Made by a program: the position numbers and the translations under genes
NCBI GenBank assembly: GCA_963790075.1
Contig: CAWBNG010000008.1
Location: 434,001 to 498,000 of the forward strand
Direction of reading: 5' to 3'
Length of the DNA stretch: 64,000 nt
Source of the DNA: CAYOUV01 sp963790075
Lineage (GTDB): Bacteria; Chloroflexota; Anaerolineae; Anaerolineales; Villigracilaceae
The notes under the pieces: generated by a model
The model's database searches: none
Told to the model about the DNA's origin: nothing
The model's input: the letters and a program-made list of their open reading frames with translations, nothing else
Shown here: in pieces, positions 8,620 through 15,785 of the stretch
Layout: the number at the start of each line of letters is the position of its first letter
Position numbering within the stretch: the first letter of the stretch is position 1

Positions 8620-8656
8620 AAATTTACCTTGAGATGTCTTCCCACAGTGGATTCAA

Positions 8657-8869
8657 TTATCTTACTTCAACCCAGCAATCATCGCAGATTTCCGGAAAAT
8701 CTGCCGAGCCTTCCTCCCAGCATACCCTTTTCTGGCAGCGTTCACAAGTCCATAACTCACCTTTGCACCTGATATGATTCTTGCTTTGGCAACCAAGAAT
8801 CCGCCCAGTTTTGGTGAAATACAGCTTTCTAATTATTCCGAAGGGTTGTTTATGCAGGTCATTTTGCAT
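8657..8869 (-). CDS. Small zinc-ribbon-like protein
   Basis: A 70-residue A+T-rich ORF. Starting at 8869 avoids overlap with the gene fragment ending at 8878; a longer frame reaches 8929. The C-terminal half holds the cysteine pairs CERC and CDDC, spaced for one zinc site (WTCERCQKRVCW...ICDDCWVE), with further Cys residues at CQSKNHIRC that might form a second site. It leads the tight minus-strand series zinc protein, HARE-HTH protein, 58-codon ORF, MazG. Function unknown. Confidence 0.5.
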   Translation of the reverse strand: MQNDLHKQPFGIIRKLYFTKTGRILGCQSKNHIRCKGELWTCERCQKRVCWEEGSADFPEICDDCWVEVR

Positions 8870-8877
8870 TGAGATTC

Positions 8878-9045
8878 TCAATACACAAAAGGGATTAAAA
8901 ACCTGGTCCGGGCAACATACGCATCCCATTCCTGGCCAAAACGCTCGGCCAGGGCAGCCTCCTCGCGGCGGGCGTGCCCCACGAAGGCTAGCACCGAGAA
9001 GGCGAACAGCAACAGGAGCATCCAGACCGGGTAGACAGTATTGAC
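8878..9045 (-). pseudogene. C-terminal remnant of an isoprenylcysteine methyltransferase-like (ICMT/PEMT) gene
   Basis: The minus-strand frame ending TGA at 8880-8878 reads one hydrophobic helix followed by GHARREEAALAERFGQEWD, then YVARTRFLIPF. That is the conserved C-terminal signature of ICMT/phospholipid-methyltransferase-like membrane enzymes (R-EE-L-FG-Y-R-P). Only about 50 codons remain where the family has about 150-200. The frame is closed by a stop immediately upstream, next to the 3' flank of the LLM-gene fragment at 9055-9173, so the rest of the gene is gone. An internal ATG at 9021 exists but would give a non-functional piece. Confidence 0.65.
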
Positions 9046-9087
9046 TTCTGCATCAAGTTTACCGTCAGGGAGTGTGAATTACAAGGA

Positions 9088-9173
9088 TTATCCGTGGAAG
9101 GCGGCGGCCACCTCGCGCCAGAACCCGTCTTTTTCGCCGGGCTTGAAGGGCGTATACATTCTCAGCCGGTCGC
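9088..9173 (-). pseudogene. Orphan 3' end of an LLM oxidoreductase gene (copy A)
   Basis: Minus strand reads GDRLRMYTPFKPGEKDGFW followed by REVAAAFHG and a stop. This matches the last 27-28 codons of the intact LLM gene at 10931 and the second fragment at 10194. Homology starts at GACCGG (9166-9171). Past the stop it continues through a 3' flank containing CCTGACGGTAAACTT, which also follows the intact gene. No upstream coding part remains. Confidence 0.75.
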
Positions 9174-9523
9174 CGCCTTCTGCCTGTAACGAAATTGGTG
9201 GCCTACAGCCGCTGAGCGCCTTTTGGTGGAACGTAAACGAACAACAGGAAGCTGCATCCAGGCAGCATCCTGTTGTTTTGGATTGGCGCGCAAAGCAGGA
9301 ATTGAAATTGATTCGTGGAAATGACACTTTTTGGCAGTTTTCTATCTGTTTTTAACAGTTCTTGGAATGCAAAATAAAAGTAAGAAATTCGCTAAAACAA
9401 AACCAAAGCGGAAGGAGACTTTATGAAAAGATAATTCCCAACGAATAACCGTTCTTCGCGTCCGATGCATTTCACCCCTTTCAGGGGCGCCAACAATCAA
9501 AACTTAACAATTTGGAGGATAAA
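9174..9523. other. Non-coding stretch with a strong hairpin
   Basis: No supported gene. An imperfect inverted repeat at 9240-9277 has 16-base arms with one mismatch (aacaacaggaagctgc / gcagcatcctgttgtt, loop atccag), followed on the plus strand by TT. It could act as a bidirectional terminator or be a small repeat element. The last 40 bases contain the ribosome site (TTTGGAGGAT) of the next gene. Confidence 0.5.
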
Positions 9524-10057
9524 ATGTTCAAAAAAGTCGTTTACATAATTTGTGGATTGTTCATCGTGGCTTCGTTTGTTGCCGCAGCAGGATTCGGTAT
9601 TTGTTCGTACACGCTCAACAAGCAGTTGACACAAACCCGCGTCGATTACCAGGCTCTCAAAGCGGAAAATGCCAAGGTGACCAGTGATTATAAGCAGGCT
9701 CAGGCCGATCTAAAAGACACCCAAGCCAAACTGGAAGATGCCGAGGCCCAGGTCGAAAAATTGCAGGGTGGCCTGAAGAAGGCCCAGGACCAAAACAAGT
9801 CGCTAAAAAAAGAAATTGTCACCATCCAGGAGAAGGTGGATATTCTGAACGCCTTCTGGTTCTCCTCTGAGGCGAACTTCAAGCAAAAGGTAGATGCTTC
9901 CAGTGATACCGAACTCTATAATTTGTACATCGCCGCGAAGAATGCGAAGACCAGCCAGGAATCCAATATTGCCTTCATTGATTTGATGGATTATATGATC
10001 AACTCCATCGTGAATGTGGTCGGTGAATACCAAGTCGCCTTTATCTTCAATAGCTGA
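9524..10057 (+). CDS. Membrane-anchored coiled-coil protein
   Basis: A 177-residue protein. The ATG at 9524 follows TTTGGAGGATAAA. Residues 5-28 form one transmembrane or signal-anchor helix rich in Ile, Val and Ala. Residues about 30-105 form an uninterrupted coiled coil (repeating NAKVTSDYKQAQADLKDTQ, QAKLEDAEAQVEKLQ type heptads). A short globular tail of about 70 residues follows. It is not recognised as a named family; predicted topology is N-inside with the coiled coil outside. It points opposite to its neighbours and sits as a one-gene unit between two orphan LLM 3' ends, with its own terminator. Confidence 0.75.
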   Translation: MFKKVVYIICGLFIVASFVAAAGFGICSYTLNKQLTQTRVDYQALKAENAKVTSDYKQAQADLKDTQAKLEDAEAQVEKLQGGLKKAQDQNKSLKKEIVTIQEKVDILNAFWFSSEANFKQKVDASSDTELYNLYIAAKNAKTSQESNIAFIDLMDYMINSIVNVVGEYQVAFIFNS

Positions 10058-10090
10058 AACGAAAAGCCTGTGCAGCCAAGACCGCCATGA

Positions 10091-10122
10091 AGCACCCCGC
10101 CTATATTCGTAGGCGGGGTGCT
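10091..10122 (+). terminator. Hairpin after the coiled-coil gene
   Basis: Perfect 13-bp stem, agcaccccgccta (10091-10103) and taggcggggtgct (10110-10122), loop tattcg. There is no good T tract after it, so it may be a stem-loop that stabilises the mRNA end as much as an intrinsic terminator. Confidence 0.65.
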
Positions 10123-10193
10123 AGGTGTGCTTGCTGGGGGTCATTTCTTACATTCGACTACAAACTACCGCCTGATAAAGCGAATCTCAAGCC

Positions 10194-10279
10194 TCATCCA
10201 TGAAATGCTGCGGACATCTCGTGCCAGAATTCGTCTTGTTCGCCGGGCGTGAAAGGCGTGTAGAGCGTCAACCGGTCGG
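10194..10279 (-). pseudogene. Orphan 3' end of an LLM oxidoreductase gene (copy B)
   Basis: Minus strand reads DRLTLYTPFTPGEQDEFW, then HEMSAAFHG and TGA, followed by TGAGGCTTG as in the flank of the intact gene. It spans 84 bases from GACCGG (10272-10277) to the stop, the same as copy A, and abuts the stop of the Doc gene at 10289. There is no upstream coding part. Confidence 0.78.
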
Positions 10280-10288
10280 TAGGACTAC

Positions 10289-10678
10289 TCACGTTTCTTT
10301 AGGTTTGATGTGACTTTGCAGCCACTGGGTAAAAGGTTCGCGCCCAATTTTCCCGGCAGCGATTTGAAGGACTAACATTTCTTGTTCGTCAACCTCTGCA
10401 TCGATTTCATAACCGTTCAGCACGAGGAACACTTCCAATGCTGCGTGCCCGATGCGTTTGTTCCCATCTACAAAGGGGTGATTCATGATCAGTGAGAATC
10501 CAAGTGCAGCGGCTTTTTCAGCAATGCTTGGGTAAAGTTCTTGATTGTTAAATGTCAAGCGCGGCTGTGCAAGAGCCAATTCAAGGGCAGATAGATTGAG
10601 AATACCAAGCGTACCGCCGGATTGTGCGATGAGTTGGCGGTACAGCAGTAAAACTTCGCTGAGGGTGAGATAACGCAT
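10289..10678 (-). CDS. doc: Doc-type Fic-domain toxin (death-on-curing family)
   Basis: A 129-residue type II toxin candidate. The Fic/Doc motif reads HPFVDGNKRIGH (about residues 67-78), with the catalytic His and the GNKR phosphate-binding loop typical of Doc rather than GNGR of AMP-transferring Fic proteins. Doc proteins phosphorylate EF-Tu and stop translation; transfer of this activity to the present protein is inferred from family. The N-terminus (YLTLSEVLLLYRQLI) and the segment NLSALELALAQP are standard for the family. Its ATG overlaps the antitoxin stop by one base (TAATG), indicating coupling. Confidence 0.92.
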   Translation of the reverse strand: MRYLTLSEVLLLYRQLIAQSGGTLGILNLSALELALAQPRLTFNNQELYPSIAEKAAALGFSLIMNHPFVDGNKRIGHAALEVFLVLNGYEIDAEVDEQEMLVLQIAAGKIGREPFTQWLQSHIKPKET

Positions 10679-10878
10679 TACTTGGAGAGCTGGCGATACA
10701 AATCAGCATTTTTCTTGAGCACGTACTCAGCGGCTTTTTGGAACTGTTCTTCGGGTTGGCTGAGTATATCCTCGACGCTGGCGCGCACCAGTTCTTCTGG
10801 CGAGACGCCGTAACTGGCAGCCAGTTCTTGCAATTTATGAGCTCGTTCTGTGGATAAATTGACAGTAAAGGTTGTCAT
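10678..10878 (-). CDS. Antitoxin partner of the Doc toxin
   Basis: A 66-residue protein. The ATG at 10878 follows AGGAG; a longer frame exists upstream but would read into the 3' flank of the LLM gene. The N-terminus (MTTFTVNLSTERAHKLQELA) looks like a ribbon-helix-helix DNA-binding arm. The C-terminal tail (EYVLKKNADLYRQLS) is the helix that in Doc-associated antitoxins binds the toxin. It lies directly upstream of, and coupled to, doc. Autoregulation of its own promoter is expected for the class. Confidence 0.82.
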   Translation of the reverse strand: MTTFTVNLSTERAHKLQELAASYGVSPEELVRASVEDILSQPEEQFQKAAEYVLKKNADLYRQLSK

Positions 10879-10930
10879 GACCTGCTCCTGAATAAAGTTT
10901 ACCGTCAGGTCGCGTGAAATACAAGCCTCA

Positions 10931-11929
10931 TCAATGGAATGCCTTGACCATCTTGCGCCAGAAATCATCCTTTTCACCCGGGATGAAGGGCGTGTAGAGC
11001 GTCAGCCGGTCGGCGATACCGGCGTATCGTTCTTTCAGCGCAGCCGGCAAACCGGCTGCGTCGGAAACGGCGCAGAAGGTCTCCAAAATCTCGTCCGTGA
11101 CCAGGCCGAACATCTCGCCCCATTCGCCCTTGGCGGCGTGCGCCGAGAGTTTCTCGGCCACCTCTTCCCAGCCGTGCAGGGCGAAGACCGGCCGGTAGGA
11201 CGGGGTGGAGGCGTAGAACGAGATCTGCGCCCGGGCGAAATTCTGTTCCTCGGGCGTTGTGGCCGCAAAGGCCGTGACCGAGACCGATAGGTCATCCCGC
11301 TTGCGCCCGGCTTTGGCTATCCCACCTTCGATGGCTGGCAGGAGTACCTCGCGCAGGTAGCGCGGCGAGTTGAAGGGGTGGACGTGGAAGCCGTCGCAAA
11401 CTTCGCCGGCCAGTTTCGCCAGTCCCGTGTTGACCCCGGCGATATAAATTGGAATGTTCGGGTTTTCAATCGGGCCGGGATTAAAGAAGGGCGTCATCAG
11501 GCGCAGCTTGTAATACTCGCCGCTGAAGCTGAGCTTGGTGCCATTCTGCCAGCAGTCCCAGAAGGCGTGGACCGCCAGGATCTGCTCGCGCAGCTTGCCG
11601 ACCACTGACTCGGGCCAGGGCATGCCGAAGCGCTTCTCGATGTGTCCTTTGACCTGGGTGCCCAGCCCCAGGATGAACCTGCCGCCGGACTGCGCCGCCA
11701 GGTCCCAGGCGGTGTACGCCAGGTCGGCCGGCGAACGCGCGAACGAGACGGCAATGGCCGTGCCGAGTTCCATTTTTTGCGAGTGTTCGGCGATCAGTGC
11801 GCAGGGCAGGAAAGGGTTGTGCTGGGTTTCGGATGTCCACAGGGCATCGAAGCCGATTTGTTCGGCGGCTCCTGCGACTGCCGGGACGTCGGTCAGGTAC
11901 ATGGGGGCCAGGGCGGTGTCGAATTTCAT
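10931..11929 (-). CDS. LLM-class flavin/F420-dependent oxidoreductase
   Basis: A 332-residue TIM-barrel enzyme of the luciferase-like monooxygenase superfamily, closest in pattern to F420-dependent members of the MSMEG_2256 type. Evidence: N-terminal strand KFDTALAPMYLTDVPAVAG, TSETQHNPFLPC, the GTAIAVSFARSP segment, FILGLGTQVKGHIEKRFGM, and PIYIAGVNTGLAKLAGEVCDG. The substrate is unknown. The last 27 codons and about 40 bases of 3' flank recur twice further downstream (9088 and 10194), so this gene end is the origin or a sibling of a repeat. The start is the ATG at 11929, preceded by AAAGGA. Confidence 0.88.
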   Translation of the reverse strand: MKFDTALAPMYLTDVPAVAGAAEQIGFDALWTSETQHNPFLPCALIAEHSQKMELGTAIAVSFARSPADLAYTAWDLAAQSGGRFILGLGTQVKGHIEKRFGMPWPESVVGKLREQILAVHAFWDCWQNGTKLSFSGEYYKLRLMTPFFNPGPIENPNIPIYIAGVNTGLAKLAGEVCDGFHVHPFNSPRYLREVLLPAIEGGIAKAGRKRDDLSVSVTAFAATTPEEQNFARAQISFYASTPSYRPVFALHGWEEVAEKLSAHAAKGEWGEMFGLVTDEILETFCAVSDAAGLPAALKERYAGIADRLTLYTPFIPGEKDDFWRKMVKAFH

Positions 11930-11986
11930 GAGAAATCCTTTCCAAACACAAAGGAAAAAGCTTTGAGCACTTTTTGTCCTTTGTGG

Positions 11987-13039
11987 TTAATCAGCGAGCA
12001 AATAGGCCATGATCCAGTTGGTGGTTGCTGCCAGCGCCTCGGTGTGTGTGCGCTCGTAGTTGTGCGAAGCGTCCACGCCGGGGCCGATCAATGCCACGCT
12101 CACGTCCCCTCCGGCGCGCCAGAAGGCCTCGCCGTCCGAGCTGTATTGGGGATAGATGTCCACTTTGTACGGAATCTGGTGTTCGTCTGCCAGCGTCCGC
12201 AGTTTGTTCGACAGGCCGTGATGGTATGGTCCGCCGCTGTCCTTGACGCACAGCGTGGCGTGGAACTCGTCCGAGGCCTGACCCTGGCCGACGGCGGCCA
12301 TATCCACCGCCACCAGTTCCTTCACCTCCGGTGGGATGCCGGTCGCGGCGCCGTGCCCGACTTCCTCGTAATTGCTGAAGAGCAGGTAGGTGGTCTGGGC
12401 TGGCTGCAGTCCGGCCTCGCTCAGCGCCTTGACGGCCGCGACCAGGTTGGCGACGCAGGCCTTGTCGTCCAGGTGGCGCGAGCGCACGAAGCCGTCCGTC
12501 AGCTCGACGCGCGGATCGAAAGCCACGAAATCACCGACCTGGATGCCCAGGTCCTCGGTTTCGTCGGCGTACTGGACGCGCGCGTCCAGGCGCACCTCCA
12601 TGCTTTCGGCATCGCGCGGGATCTCGCCGACTTCCTTGCCATATACATGCCCGGAGGCTTTTTCGACCAGCAGCGCGCCGCGCACCTTCTCTCCCCCACG
12701 GGTGAAGACCCAGCAGCCCTCGCCTTCGACCGTGTTCCAGAAGAACGAGCCGATATTGGTCAACTTGAGACGCCCGTCCGGCTTGATCTCCTTGACCATC
12801 GCGCCGAGTGTATCGACGTGGGCGGTCAGGGCGCGCGGGGCTTCCTGCGCCTGTCCCGGCCAGCGTGCGAGCAGTGCACCCTTCTTGGTGCGGGTCAGGC
12901 TCAGGTCGGGGAATGAGCCGAGCGTCTCTGCGACCAGGTCTATTGCCGCTTCGGTGAATCCGGTCGGGGAGGGCGTCTTCAGCAAACGGGTCAGAAAGTC
13001 CAGCATAAAGCCGGTATCGATAGTGGGGAGGGTTGTCAT
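11987..13039 (-). CDS. M42 family metallopeptidase (glutamyl aminopeptidase-like)
   Basis: A 350-residue cocatalytic zinc aminopeptidase of the TET/FrvX type. Metal ligands and catalytic residues are visible: HVDTLGAMV (His, then general-base region), HLDDKAC (bridging Asp), YEEVGHG (catalytic and zinc Glu), AVDMAAVG (Asp) and a C-terminal ASHNYERTH (His). The length is normal for M42. Such enzymes form cytosolic dodecamers that trim peptides. Its ATG overlaps the stop of the thioesterase gene (ATGA), so both are one transcript. Confidence 0.93.
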   Translation of the reverse strand: MTTLPTIDTGFMLDFLTRLLKTPSPTGFTEAAIDLVAETLGSFPDLSLTRTKKGALLARWPGQAQEAPRALTAHVDTLGAMVKEIKPDGRLKLTNIGSFFWNTVEGEGCWVFTRGGEKVRGALLVEKASGHVYGKEVGEIPRDAESMEVRLDARVQYADETEDLGIQVGDFVAFDPRVELTDGFVRSRHLDDKACVANLVAAVKALSEAGLQPAQTTYLLFSNYEEVGHGAATGIPPEVKELVAVDMAAVGQGQASDEFHATLCVKDSGGPYHHGLSNKLRTLADEHQIPYKVDIYPQYSSDGEAFWRAGGDVSVALIGPGVDASHNYERTHTEALAATTNWIMAYLLAD

Positions 13040-13467
13040 GGGGAAGTTGTCAGTCCTTCGTAGATTGAGATTGTCTCACGCCAGTCGGCCGGGATGGGGA
13101 TGCTCTGGCCGCTGTGATAATCGTAGGTGACCAAGACGACCGCGCCGCTGGCGAACTGCTGGCCGCTCTCGGCGTGGACGACTTCCTGCTCGATGGTCAG
13201 GGATTTGGTGCCCAGCCGGGAGACGCGCGCACCGGTCTTGATCGGCGTACCCCACAGGATCGGGGCATGGAAAGTGAGGTGCACGTCGGCCAGGATGACG
13301 CCGATGTCCGTGAAGGAGTTGCCTTGGTGGAACAAGCCCATTTCCAGGAAATACTGGACGCGAGCCTGCTCAAAGAAGGTCAGGAACTTGGCATTGTTGA
13401 CGTGCCCCTGCGGATCGAGGTCGCCGTACCGGACTTCGATGGGGTGATAAAAACGGAATTCAGGCAT
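13036..13467 (-). CDS. Acyl-CoA thioesterase (4HBT hotdog fold)
   Basis: A 143-residue hotdog-fold thioesterase. The start is placed at 13467 (MPEFRFYHPIEVRYGDLDP), since the longer frame would run through the promoter. The 4-hydroxybenzoyl-CoA thioesterase signature RYGDLDPQGHVNNAKF carries the catalytic Asp, followed by FFEQARVQYF. The family hydrolyses medium or long acyl-CoA; the exact substrate is unknown. A -10 box (TATAAT) ends only six bases before the ATG, so the transcript is probably leaderless. Its stop overlaps the M42 peptidase start. Confidence 0.9.
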   Translation of the reverse strand: MPEFRFYHPIEVRYGDLDPQGHVNNAKFLTFFEQARVQYFLEMGLFHQGNSFTDIGVILADVHLTFHAPILWGTPIKTGARVSRLGTKSLTIEQEVVHAESGQQFASGAVVLVTYDYHSGQSIPIPADWRETISIYEGLTTSP

Positions 13468-13473
13468 GCGGAA

Positions 13474-13479
13474 ATTATA
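13474..13479 (-). promoter_or_regulatory. -10 box of the thioesterase/M42 operon
   Basis: Minus strand reads ggTATAATttccgcATG: a consensus -10 with only 6 bases to the start codon and no room for a ribosome site. A weak -35 (TTGCTT) lies about 15 bases further upstream. Confidence 0.6.
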
Positions 13480-13592
13480 CCGTCTAAGGGCCAGAAGCAA
13501 GGTAGTCAATCAGGTTTCAAACGAGGTGACTGGCATAATTACTGAACCCGCACAGCATTTATGATAGAATAAATGTGCTAAAGGAAAGAACC

Positions 13593-13832
13593 ATGCCTGT
13601 CATTCGCTCTTCCGACATCGGGAACTATCTCTACTGCCACCGAGCCTGGTGGTACCGCAAGCAGGGCCTCGAATCCGAGAACCAGGCTGAATTGTCGGCC
13701 GGGACTGCCTTGCACCGCCAGCATGGACGCAAAGTCCTGGCGGCGGGATTGTTGCGCGCACTGGGGGTCGTGGCTTTGCTGGCGGCACTGGTCTTACTGG
13801 TAGGCTATTGCACCGTGCAGGTGATCGGATGA
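13593..13832 (+). CDS. Cas4-like nuclease, N-terminal half with membrane helix
   Basis: A 79-residue ORF. The ATG at 13593 is preceded by AAAGGAAAG. Residues 4-22 (IRSSDIGNYLYCHRAWWYR) are the N-terminal Cas4/PD-(D/E)xK signature, with Cys15 as the first iron-sulfur ligand. SAGTALHRQHGR (35-46) supplies the motif-I histidine (His41 or His44). Then, where Cas4 proteins continue with their core strands, a transmembrane helix follows (about 51-72) and the ORF ends. The TGA overlaps the ATG of the next ORF (ATGA), which supplies all the remaining Cas4 motifs. Two polypeptides made by coupled translation therefore seem to build one nuclease domain at the membrane. Confidence 0.72.
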   Translation: MPVIRSSDIGNYLYCHRAWWYRKQGLESENQAELSAGTALHRQHGRKVLAAGLLRALGVVALLAALVLLVGYCTVQVIG

Positions 13833-14347
13833 CTACGCTGTACATCGCTCTGGGATTGCTCCTGTTGGCGCTGGTCCTGTTCTGGCAGTCCGGCCGCCAG
13901 CGTCGGGAAGCTGGCCTGCCCGGCGGACGGGTGATCTACACCGACACGCGTACCTGGGGTCCGGTCGAGAAGCCGCTGTATTACGCCGAACTCGGCCTGA
14001 CGGGTAAACCCGATTACCTGGTGGAGCGGAAGGACCGGATCATCCCGGTGGAGGTCAAATCAGGCCACGCCCCGGAGGCGCCGTACGATTCGCACATCTT
14101 CCAACTGGCCTCCTACTGTCTGCTGGTGGATAAGACCTATGGCAAGCGCCCACCGTACGGTATCATCCATTACACCAACCGTGATTTTGCGGTGGATTAC
14201 ACCCCTGAGCTCGAATCCAACCTGCTGGATTTATTGATCGAAATGCGCCGCGACGAATACCGCTCCAGTGTCCCGCGCTCGCACGAAGACGTAGCCCGCT
14301 GCGCCCGCTGTGGTTTCCAGACTGCATGTGACCAGCGTCTGGTATAA
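13829..14347 (+). CDS. Cas4-like nuclease, C-terminal half with membrane helix
   Basis: A 172-residue ORF starting at 13829, inside the stop of the previous one. An N-terminal transmembrane helix (about 3-19) is followed by a basic SGRQRR, so the rest should be cytosolic. The core motifs are complete: GKPDYLVE (Asp62), PVEVKSGH (Glu75, Lys77), FQLASYCLLV (Gln92, Tyr96) and a C-terminal cysteine cluster CARCGFQTAC (Cys158, Cys161, Cys167; CxxCx5C), as in the Fe4S4 site of Cas4/AddB-type nucleases. With Cys15 of the upstream ORF this gives four ligands. There is no cas1, cas2 or CRISPR array in the window, so a CRISPR adaptation role is not supported; a DNA-end processing role near the membrane is inference. 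nadK follows at 25 bases. Confidence 0.78.
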   Translation: MTTLYIALGLLLLALVLFWQSGRQRREAGLPGGRVIYTDTRTWGPVEKPLYYAELGLTGKPDYLVERKDRIIPVEVKSGHAPEAPYDSHIFQLASYCLLVDKTYGKRPPYGIIHYTNRDFAVDYTPELESNLLDLLIEMRRDEYRSSVPRSHEDVARCARCGFQTACDQRLV

Positions 14348-14355
14348 GGGCAAGG

Positions 14356-14361
14356 TATAAT
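14356..14361 (+). promoter_or_regulatory. -10 box in front of nadK
   Basis: caaggTATAATtaatctaccttATG: consensus -10 with 11 bases to the ATG and no ribosome site, so near-leaderless. No convincing -35 is seen. Confidence 0.5.
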
Positions 14362-14372
14362 TAATCTACCTT

Positions 14373-15239
14373 ATGTCTGATCCCTTTATCCCCAAGCGGC
14401 CGATCGTCATGGCTTACCCCAAAATGCCGGAGGCTTTTGCTGAGGCAGAAGCCATCGCGGTTTTTCTGAAGAAAAAAGGCTTCGAAGCGCCTATGGGCTC
14501 TTTGTATGATGAAGTGCTGCGCAAGCGCGTCAAGTCCGGTGAGTTTGACATGTTGATCGCGGTCGGCGGGGACGGGACCATGCTGCGGGCCGGCCACCTG
14601 TGCGCGCCGTGCGATGTGCCGATCCTGGGGGTCAATTTGGGACGCGTGGGTTTTTTGATCCAGGTGGAACGCAAGGAATGGCGCGAAATGTTCGAGCGTC
14701 TGCTTGAAGGAGATGCTTGGCTCGAGAGCCGCATGATGCTGCGCATCGAACACACCCGCGCCGGGGAAGTGCTCGGTTCGTGGTTTGCGCTTAACGAGGG
14801 CGTTGTCAGCCGCGGACAGTATTTACGCCCGGTTCATCTGAGCGCCGATGTGGATGGCCGCCTGCTGACCAGTTATGTGTGCGACGGGCTGATCGCAGCC
14901 ACAGCCACCGGATCGACCGCTTATGCGCTGGCTGCCGGGGGACCGATCCTGCCGCCGGAACTGCGCAACATCCTGCTCGTCCCGATTGCCCCGCACCTGT
15001 CCGTCGACCGGGCGGTTGTGCTGGCCGAAGGCTCGGCCGTCATCATTTCGGTTAAAAGCGATAATAGCGTCCTGAGCGTGGACGGGCAAATCCCGATTGG
15101 CCTGGCTGAAGACGATCGGGTCAATATCCGTGTTGGAGAATACACCACGAAATTTGTGCGCTTCGGGGATCCGGGATATTTCTACCGCAACCTGACCGCG
15201 CATATGAATCAAAATCCAACTCTGGGAATGTCACGATGA
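14373..15239 (+). CDS. nadK: NAD kinase
   Basis: A 288-residue ATP- (or polyphosphate-) dependent NAD+ kinase that makes NADP+. The GGDGT motif is at 65-69 with the catalytic Asp67. Also present are NLGRVGFL, ALNEGVVSR (NE motif, about 138-139), the glycine-rich TATGSTAYALAAGGPILPP loop, and the C-terminal SVDGQ segment. Full family length. It starts a run of closely packed plus-strand genes: its stop overlaps the next start (ATGA), and recN follows two bases after that gene. Confidence 0.96.
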   Translation: MSDPFIPKRPIVMAYPKMPEAFAEAEAIAVFLKKKGFEAPMGSLYDEVLRKRVKSGEFDMLIAVGGDGTMLRAGHLCAPCDVPILGVNLGRVGFLIQVERKEWREMFERLLEGDAWLESRMMLRIEHTRAGEVLGSWFALNEGVVSRGQYLRPVHLSADVDGRLLTSYVCDGLIAATATGSTAYALAAGGPILPPELRNILLVPIAPHLSVDRAVVLAEGSAVIISVKSDNSVLSVDGQIPIGLAEDDRVNIRVGEYTTKFVRFGDPGYFYRNLTAHMNQNPTLGMSR

Positions 15240-15784
15240 GCGAAGTCCTATATTGTGCTAATCATCCAAAACGTGAAACCTCTTTACGCTGCAATCGCTG
15301 CAACAAACCAATTTGTCCCAGTTGTGCGGTGCGCGTCCCGACCGGTTACCGCTGCAGGGAATGTGTGCGCAGTCAGCTTAAAGTCTTCGAAAATGCTCAA
15401 TGGTACGATTACCTATCGGCTTTCATCACAGCTGTCTTGCTCTCGGGGTTAGCCTCGATCATCATCAGCTTTATTGCGACGATCTGGTTTGGATTGCTGG
15501 TGCTGTTTGCTGCCCCATTTGCCGGTACGTTGATTGCCCGCGGGATCCAGTTTGTGGTCCGTCGGCGCCGCTCGAACGCGCTCTTCCTGACCGCTGCTGC
15601 GGGCGTGGTCATCGGGGGTATCCCGGCTATCCTTACCCATTTAGCCTCAGTTCTCATCCTGTTTGGGAATCCGGCTTTTTCCGGAGCGATTTGGTCACTC
15701 TTACCGCTGGTCTGGCAGGTCGTTTACCTGGTGATCGCCGTACCGACGGTGTATGCCTATCTGCGCGGGATTCAAATCAAGTAA
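15236..15784 (+). CDS. B-box-type zinc finger membrane protein
   Basis: A 182-residue protein. Residues 6-45 hold a treble-cysteine zinc finger (CANHPKRETSLRCNRCNKP, ICPSCAVRVPTGYRCREC) of the B-box/rhomboid-leader type common in Chloroflexota and Actinobacteria. About four transmembrane helices follow (roughly 60-175). The catalytic rhomboid residues are not present, so it is not a protease. Function unknown. It is translationally coupled to nadK (ATGA) and two bases from recN, a conserved-looking arrangement. Confidence 0.8.
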   Translation: MSEVLYCANHPKRETSLRCNRCNKPICPSCAVRVPTGYRCRECVRSQLKVFENAQWYDYLSAFITAVLLSGLASIIISFIATIWFGLLVLFAAPFAGTLIARGIQFVVRRRRSNALFLTAAAGVVIGGIPAILTHLASVLILFGNPAFSGAIWSLLPLVWQVVYLVIAVPTVYAYLRGIQIK

Positions 15785-15785
15785 T

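Noticed and set aside
9240..9277. Hairpin as an end of an insertion sequence
   Set aside because: No transposase, no matching second inverted repeat and no target duplication were found, so it is kept only as a hairpin.
11642..12916. 424-codon plus-strand open frame over the LLM and M42 genes
   Set aside because: It spans two genes and the gap between them on the opposite strand and has no family features.
13593..14347. Cas4-like pair as part of a CRISPR adaptation module
   Set aside because: No cas1, cas2, other cas genes or repeat-spacer array in the window, and the membrane helices are unlike CRISPR Cas4.
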